Positions 59,632 to 64,000 of a stretch of 64,000 nucleotides of DNA are shown here, piece after piece. Positions within the stretch are counted from its first letter, which is position 1, and the number at the start of each line of letters is the position of its first letter. The notes under the pieces were generated by a model. It saw nothing but the letters and a program-made list of their open reading frames with translations. It did no database searches and was not told the origin of the DNA. Source of the stretch: Solirubrobacter pauli (GTDB taxonomy: Bacteria > Actinomycetota > Thermoleophilia > Solirubrobacterales > Solirubrobacteraceae); contig NZ_RBIL01000002.1 in assembly GCF_003633755.1 (NCBI RefSeq), forward strand, positions 1,116,001 to 1,180,000, read 5' to 3'. The translations under genes were made by a program, and so were the position numbers.

Positions 59632-61446
59632 CTAGCTCCTGACCTTCAGGGTCTTGGCCTTGGTGGCGCCGGCCGCGGCCGTGGCCGACCCGAGGTAGCT
59701 CGCCGTGACCTTGTAGGTGCCGGCCTTGAGCTTCGGCAGCGTGGCGGTCGCCAACCCCTTCTTCAGGGTGAGCGTCCGCACCGTCTTGCGGTTGATCTTC
59801 AGCGCCACCTTGCCGGTGGCGGCCACGCCGCCGGAGGTGACCGAGATCGTGGCCTTGCCGCCGCTGAGCTTCAGGGCGACGGCCGACAGCGCCTTGCGCG
59901 CCGCGCCGCCGACCTGGAGCGTCGCGGTCGAGCTGTCGCCGGCTTCGGGGGCGACCACCTCGGTCCGCGCCGCGGCGCTCGGGCCAGGCGCGGGCGTGGT
60001 CGTCGCGGTGGCGGTGGCGGTGGCGGTGGGCGTGCTCGTCACCGTGGCCGTCGCGGTCGGCGTGGCGGTGGCGGTGGCGGTGGCGGTGGCCGTCGTCGTC
60101 GCGGTCGCGGTCGCGGTGGCCGTGGTGGTCGGCGTGGCGGTCGCGGTGCTGCTCGGCGTCGGGGTCGGCGCCGCCGGCATGTTGCGGCCGTTCCAGGCCG
60201 ACCGCAGCGCCGGCGCCTGCGAGTTGTTGGCGTGCCAGTCGCGCGGGTAGAGGCTGAAGCCCTGCCAATGGATCGGCATCGGGCTCTGGTCCTCGTCACG
60301 CGGGACGTGGTGGAAGCCCACGTTGACCCAGGCCACGGGGTTGGTCAGGTTCTCGCCGTCCAGGTAGTCGAGCGAGGTCTTGTCGCCGCAGTTCGCCTGC
60401 GACGTGAGGTTGCGCATGGGGAACTGCTCGCACGAGCGGAACTGCGAGAAGGTCAGCTCGTACTTGAGGTGCGGGTAGGAGCTGTAGGGGTCGTTCTTGC
60501 CGTAGACGAACTCGTACGACCGCGGATGGCCGTCCGTGTTCGTGCTGTTCGGCGCGAGCACCCGGAACCAGCGCCGGTTGGTCAGGTTGAACGCCTTCTC
60601 CGTCGGGATGTCGGTCTTGGTCGTGTTGTAGATCGCCGACTGCGTCCCGCGCTGGCCCGTGGGCGCCGTGTCCCACTGCTCGGCCTTCATCTGCGACTGG
60701 CCGTCGAGGCCGAAGTCCACCCGCCAGACGGCCGAGTGGTAGTGGTTCATCAGGAAGTCGCTCTCGCCCGTGCCGACCGGCCAGCCGTTGACGTACCCCT
60801 CGCCGAACGGGATCGCCTCGCCGGTCGCGCCGAGGTCGGCGTCGATCTGCCCGTCGTCGTGGAACGCGTAGCGCATCTCGTACTCGTAGTTGCCGATCGC
60901 GGCGGTGGCGTGGACGATCAGGTCCGTGCCCTGCTTGGCCAGGATCTGGCTGTTGGACCGGTACTGCGAGCGGTACGCCGTGCCGGTGTCGGCCTCCCGG
61001 ATGCACAACGCCGGGCGCACCTCCTCGCGGTACACGCTCGTCGACGTCTCCCACGAGACGGTCGCGTTGCGCAGCTCGCCCTGCGGGCACTCGGAGACGT
61101 CCAGGCCCTTGAGGTACTGGCCACCGAAGCCGTACTGGAGCACGTCGTCGTACTCGATCGAGCCGTTGTCGTAGGGCACGTTCATCTGCGCGGTGTTGAT
61201 CGCGTCCAGCACGAGCTTGGGCGCGGTGTCCTTGGGACCCTGGAACGCGACCTTCGAGATCACGAGGCCCTTGATCGAGTGGTGGCCCCAGCACATCTCC
61301 CACTTGGCCCCGTTGCGGAGCTTGTACGAGATCAGCGACTCGCCGGAGCAGAACGCCGCGGTCGGGGTCGTCGACTGCGCCCCGGCGCTCGGCGCGCCCA
61401 GCGCGAGCGCCACGCCCACGATCATGAGTACCTTCAGCGCCTTCAC
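59632..61446 (-). CDS. secreted copper-amine-oxidase-like protein with Thr/Ala linker and Ig-like end
   Basis: 604 residues from GTG. Signal peptide (1-24), then a catalytic-domain homologue of copper amine oxidases without the usual N-terminal domains: MNVPYDNGS, the TPQ tyrosine Y187 in AIGNYEYEMRY, copper ligands H235 and H237 in MNHYHSAVWRVDFG and the third His in VGFHHVPRDEDQSPMPIHW. Where family members have the catalytic-base Asp (YFDTGEY) this reads YGFGGQY, so the base seems lost. A Thr/Ala/Pro linker of about 60 residues and a 90-residue Ig-like domain (GTYKVTASYLGSA) follow. GTGA overlap with the upstream gene. Confidence 0.75.
   Translation of the reverse strand: MKALKVLMIVGVALALGAPSAGAQSTTPTAAFCSGESLISYKLRNGAKWEMCWGHHSIKGLVISKVAFQGPKDTAPKLVLDAINTAQMNVPYDNGSIEYDDVLQYGFGGQYLKGLDVSECPQGELRNATVSWETSTSVYREEVRPALCIREADTGTAYRSQYRSNSQILAKQGTDLIVHATAAIGNYEYEMRYAFHDDGQIDADLGATGEAIPFGEGYVNGWPVGTGESDFLMNHYHSAVWRVDFGLDGQSQMKAEQWDTAPTGQRGTQSAIYNTTKTDIPTEKAFNLTNRRWFRVLAPNSTNTDGHPRSYEFVYGKNDPYSSYPHLKYELTFSQFRSCEQFPMRNLTSQANCGDKTSLDYLDGENLTNPVAWVNVGFHHVPRDEDQSPMPIHWQGFSLYPRDWHANNSQAPALRSAWNGRNMPAAPTPTPSSTATATPTTTATATATATTTATATATATATPTATATVTSTPTATATATATTTPAPGPSAAARTEVVAPEAGDSSTATLQVGGAARKALSAVALKLSGGKATISVTSGGVAATGKVALKINRKTVRTLTLKKGLATATLPKLKAGTYKVTASYLGSATAAAGATKAKTLKVRS
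59985..60175 (-). repeat. hexanucleotide low-complexity repeat coding a Thr-Ala linker
   Basis: On the plus strand runs of GGTGGC/GGTCGC are repeated about 25 times, coding Ala-Thr pairs on the minus strand. The stretch joins the oxidase-like domain to the Ig-like domain. Such repeats can change length by slippage, which would alter the spacer without shifting frame when whole units are gained or lost. Confidence 0.8.
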
Positions 61447-62249
61447 GGCTCGATCACCTCGATCTTGTCGGCAGAGAGATCGACGATCCGATCGACCATG
61501 ACCAGGCCGCGACCGTCTTCGGTGCGGAGCTGGAAGAAGATGCAGCGGTGCTCGCCGCACTTCTCCGCGCCCTCGCTCTTCTCGTCGGCGGTCCAGGCAC
61601 CGCCCGCGTAGTCGAGCTGATCGGCGCTGGTGAGCGCGACGCCCGTCGTCCGCTTGTAGTCGTCCTTGAGCGCCTGGCTCGCCGGGTCCGCGAGCAGGCG
61701 GACCATCGCGGTGTCCACCTCACGGCGCGAGGGCGGCAGCTGCACGCCCTTCGCCCGCTTGGTGTCGACCGTGCCCGACTGCAGGTCCACGACCTGCGTC
61801 ACGAGCTCGTCCGTCGCGTAGTCGTAGGAGCTGACCTTCACGGCGCGCGTCGGCGTGCCGTCCTCGCTCTCGGCCAGGTCCGTCGAGAGGTACTGCAGTC
61901 CGGCTGAGCCGTCCACCCGCTCGCCGGTGTCGGCCGTTGCGGCCACGGCGACGCTGCGCGCGTAGCCGACCTCCTCGCCGCTGAGTGGATCGAGCGGCTT
62001 GCCGATCGTCTTCGGCTTCGCCGTCGGCATGCCCTCGGGCAGCGGCGTCTGCGGCTTGGCCAGCACCTCCTCGACCGGCACCTCCGGCTCGGGCTGCGCG
62101 TTGAGCGGCGCGCCCTGCCCGCTCACCTGCCCGCCCGTCACGAGCAGCACCGCCATGAGTCCGACGGCGGCCGTCAGGCCGACCAACGCGGCCAGCACCG
62201 ATCGCCGCGAGAGCCATGCGACGACCCTCCCGTCTGATGGGTCTTTCAT
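61443..62249 (-). CDS. single-pass membrane protein, partner of amine-oxidase-like protein
   Basis: 268 residues from ATG with AGGGGG before it (ATG at 62258 also possible). A short cytoplasmic start (MKDPSDGRVVAWLSRRSVLA) leads into one helix (about 18-40), a Pro/Glu-rich spacer (PEPEVPVEEVLAKPQTPLPE) and a soluble domain with VKVSSYDYATDELVTQVVDL, REVDTAMVRLLADP and a cysteine pair in EKCGEHRCIFFQLR. Unknown family to me. Its stop overlaps the oxidase-like start (GTGA). The domain resembles small partners found beside copper-amine-oxidase-like genes, but I cannot confirm this. Confidence 0.65.
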   Translation of the reverse strand: MKDPSDGRVVAWLSRRSVLAALVGLTAAVGLMAVLLVTGGQVSGQGAPLNAQPEPEVPVEEVLAKPQTPLPEGMPTAKPKTIGKPLDPLSGEEVGYARSVAVAATADTGERVDGSAGLQYLSTDLAESEDGTPTRAVKVSSYDYATDELVTQVVDLQSGTVDTKRAKGVQLPPSRREVDTAMVRLLADPASQALKDDYKRTTGVALTSADQLDYAGGAWTADEKSEGAEKCGEHRCIFFQLRTEDGRGLVMVDRIVDLSADKIEVIEP

Positions 62250-62304
62250 CCCCCTCATCCCTCGTGAGGACGCCCCGCGACCGCCCCTCAATGCAGCGCG
62301 GATG

Positions 62305-62401
62305 CGCCAGCGCCCATGAGCGCTGGGCGAGATCAAAGCGAACGTGGGATGAGCGAGAAACGGCCGACCGGGCGGTGCTCCGAAGTGTGGTTTTCGACCA
62401 C
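62305..62401. promoter_or_regulatory. two hairpins upstream of the Nramp-related gene
   Basis: CGCCAGCGC pairs with GCGCTGGGCG (one bulge, 62305-62329), and GTGGT with ACCAC around TTTCG (62387-62401), both in the 175-base divergent gap. The second lies 23 bases before the ATG. They may be operators or leader hairpins, for instance for metal-dependent control. Confidence 0.3.
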
Positions 62402-62424
62402 CTGTCCAGAGGGGAGGACGGGGT

Positions 62425-63863
62425 ATGACCGCCGGAGCCCCGCCACAGGACTTCACGCCGACGCTGCCGAGCAAGCACCTTCCGGAGGTGGAGGTGCGGG
62501 AGCTGCCGGAGCCGCCACGATCGATCTGGAAGATCATCGGCCCGGGCGTCGTCGGCGCGGGCGTGGGCCTCGCGTCGGGCGAGTTCATCCTGTGGCCGTA
62601 CATCTCCTCGCAGGTCGGGCTGGTGTTCCTGTGGGCCGCGTTCGTCGGCGTCCTCATCCAGTTCTTCCTGAACATGGAGATCGAGCGCTACACGCTCGCG
62701 ACGGGCGAGACCGCGCTGACGGGCTTCAGCCGCTACTGGAAGCACTGGGGCCTGTTCTTCGCGGTCCTCATCTACTTCGCGAACCTGTGGCCCGGCTGGG
62801 CGACGAGCTCGGCGACGCTGATGACGTACCTGTTCGGCGGCGGCGACCCGGTGGTGATCGCGATCGCGATCCTGCTGCTGGTGGGCGCGGCCCTCACGCT
62901 CGCGCCGGTCGTCTACGACGCGCTCGAGCGCGTGATCTTCCTCAAGGTCGCGGTCATCGTGATCTTCTTCGTCGTGGCCGCGATCACCGTGATCAGCGGC
63001 GAGGCGGTCGGCGAGCTGCCCGAGGTGGTCACGAGCTTCGGCCAGTTCCCCGGCTCGATCGACTTCGCGGTGCTGCTCGGCGCGCTCGCCTTCGCCGGCG
63101 CGGGCGGCGGCCAGAACCTGTGCCAGAGCAACTGGATCCGCGACAAGCGCTACGGCATGGGCCGGTACGTGCCGCGGCTCGTGAGCCCGATCACCGGCGA
63201 GGAGGAGGCCGAGGCCGGCACCGGCTACGCGTTCGCGCCGACCGAGCAGAACATGACCCGCTGGCGCGCCTGGTGGAAGTTCGCCAACCTCGAGCAGCTG
63301 TGCACGTTCGTGGCGATCACGATCATCACGATCACGGCCACCTCGCTGCTCGCCTACTCGACCGTGTTCGGCCAGGACGGCCTGACCGACGACATCAGCT
63401 TCCTCCAGGTCGAGGGTGACCGCCTGAGCGACCTCGCCGGCGGCTGGATGGGTCCGCTGTTCTGGGGCATCGGCGCGTTCTCGCTGCTGGCGGCGTCGAT
63501 GGGCATCGTCGACTACACGAGCCGCGTCGCCGCCGACATCCTCAAGGTCAACTACTTCCGCGAGGCCAGATCAGCGAGAGCAAGCTCTACTTCCGCCTCG
63601 TCTGGGGCCTGGTCATCCTCGGCTGCGCGATCCTGCTGATCGGCCTCGACCAGCCGCTGATCCTGCTCGTCATCTCGGCCTGCGTCGGCGGGGTGATGAT
63701 GTTCGTGTACTCGATCCTGCTGCTGATCATGAACCGCCGCTCGCTGCCCGAGCCGATCCGCGTGCGCGGCTACCGGATCGGCGTGCTCGTCTTCTCGGCG
63801 GCCTTCTTCGGCGTGCTCTCGATCATCACGCTGATCGACGAGGGCGGCCAGCTGTTCGAGTGA
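62425..63863 (+). pseudogene. Nramp-related metal transporter, interrupted by a one-base frameshift
   Basis: Frame one runs from ATG (GAGGA eleven bases upstream) through about 380 residues, with helices such as IGPGVVGAGVGLASGEFILW, IYFANLWPGWATSSATLM and GALAFAGAGGGQNLCQSNW, to NYFREA at 63567 and then turns to nonsense ending at 63639. A second frame resumes at 63567 with QISESKLYFRLVWGLVILGC and runs for 98 residues and two or three helices to a TGA at 63863. One missing base (probably C in GGCC-AGATC) explains both. In the reconstituted protein the canonical Nramp motifs DPGN and MPHN are absent, so metal choice is unclear. It may be a sequencing error rather than a real mutation. Confidence 0.8.
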
Positions 63864-63881
63864 CCGCCTAGGGTCTGGGCC

Positions 63882-64000
63882 GTGATCTCCGGCCTCGACC
63901 CGACCCTGCTGCTGTGGCTGAACCTCGTCGGCGTCTTCGTGTTCGGCCTCAGCGGCGGGCTCGCCGCGGTCCAGGCGCGGCTCGACGTCTTCGGCGTGAT
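63882..64000 (+). CDS. TRIC channel (UPF0126) family protein, 3' end outside window
   Basis: GTG start followed by 39 residues up to the window edge: LLLWLNLVGVFVFGLSGGLA and then AVQARLDVFGV. This helix pair is the start of UPF0126/YicG proteins, now known as prokaryotic TRIC cation channels, usually of about 200 residues. It lies 18 bases after the frameshifted transporter gene and may be in its operon. Confidence 0.75.
   Translation, partial: MISGLDPTLLLWLNLVGVFVFGLSGGLAAVQARLDVFGV

Noticed and set aside
59985-60175. CRISPR-like repeat array
   Set aside because: The repeat unit is six bases, in frame and codes Ala-Thr pairs; there are no spacers.
63560-63575. Programmed ribosomal frameshifting in the Nramp-related gene
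   Set aside because: There is no slippery heptamer or following strong hairpin at the junction; a lost base is the simpler explanation.

Overview
The window is very GC-rich (roughly 72-73 %), densely packed DNA from an actinobacterium. The mix of genes (LysR, NarL and DesK/DesR regulators, SigB/SigF-type sigma factor, Lrp, M28 and amine-oxidase-type secreted proteins, phosphoketolase, GlgX, TRIC channel) and the frequent GTG/TTG starts suggest the class Thermoleophilia (Solirubrobacterales-like); that placement is inference, no rRNA or tRNA is present. I see no insertion sequence, prophage, CRISPR array, rRNA or tRNA. No gap between genes exceeds about 210 bases.

Layout. 1-4.5 kb: an RDD membrane protein cut by the window edge, a DUF1269 protein coupled to a large MalT-type LuxR regulator, and a class II glutamine amidotransferase behind a small zinc-ribbon membrane protein. 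4.6-6.9 kb: a CYTH protein translationally coupled to a CYTH-like/Ppx-GppA fusion, a probable polyphosphate module. 7-14.5 kb: a sensor kinase and two response regulators, two-domain universal stress protein, XPF-like ERCC4 nuclease, LysR regulator, secreted zinc peptidase, HEAT-repeat protein. 14.6-16.9 kb: a 2,2-dialkylglycine decarboxylase divergent from its probable LysR regulator, with a 21-bp dyad between them. 16.9-20.1 kb: a four-gene overlapping operon for an aromatic ring-cleavage pathway (DUF6282 amidohydrolase-like, GalB-like hydratase, RraA/LigK-like aldolase, type I extradiol dioxygenase), beside an EamA exporter and an Lrp regulator.

21.5-33 kb: SLAC1/TehA-like channel, GAF-HD-GYP phosphodiesterase, YdjM-like protein, two overlapping GT-B glycosyltransferases, a DesK/DesR pair divergent from an ABC exporter, a GH15 glucosidase and an SDR. 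33-43.7 kb: DUF1360 protein, carotenoid-type FAD oxidoreductase, GlgX, SDR, methyltransferase, Crp and AraC regulators and a PolX whose polymerase catalytic aspartates are gone but whose PHP nuclease is intact.

43.7-46.9 kb: agmatine deiminase, fused urease gamma-beta and urease alpha, each start overlapping the previous stop; the urease flap lacks the usual cysteine and no accessory gene is nearby. I propose it may work on N-carbamoylputrescine, the substituted urea made by the deiminase. 46.9-52.3 kb: duplicated-Cys-motif protein, universal stress protein, phosphoketolase, SQR-like oxidoreductase, L,D-transpeptidase. 52.3-55.1 kb: ECF sigma factor, a 41-residue bridging ORF, an RseB/LolA-like membrane protein and a coiled-coil protein. 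55-64 kb: secreted M28 peptidase, SigB-type sigma factor, an operon with a TPQ copper-amine-oxidase-like secreted protein, a signal peptidase I and two membrane proteins, an Nramp-related transporter broken by a one-base frameshift, and the start of a TRIC-channel gene.

A general feature is economy: most operon neighbours overlap by 4 or 8 bases (ATGA, GTGA, GTGCCTGA-type junctions), and most convergent pairs overlap at their 3' ends.
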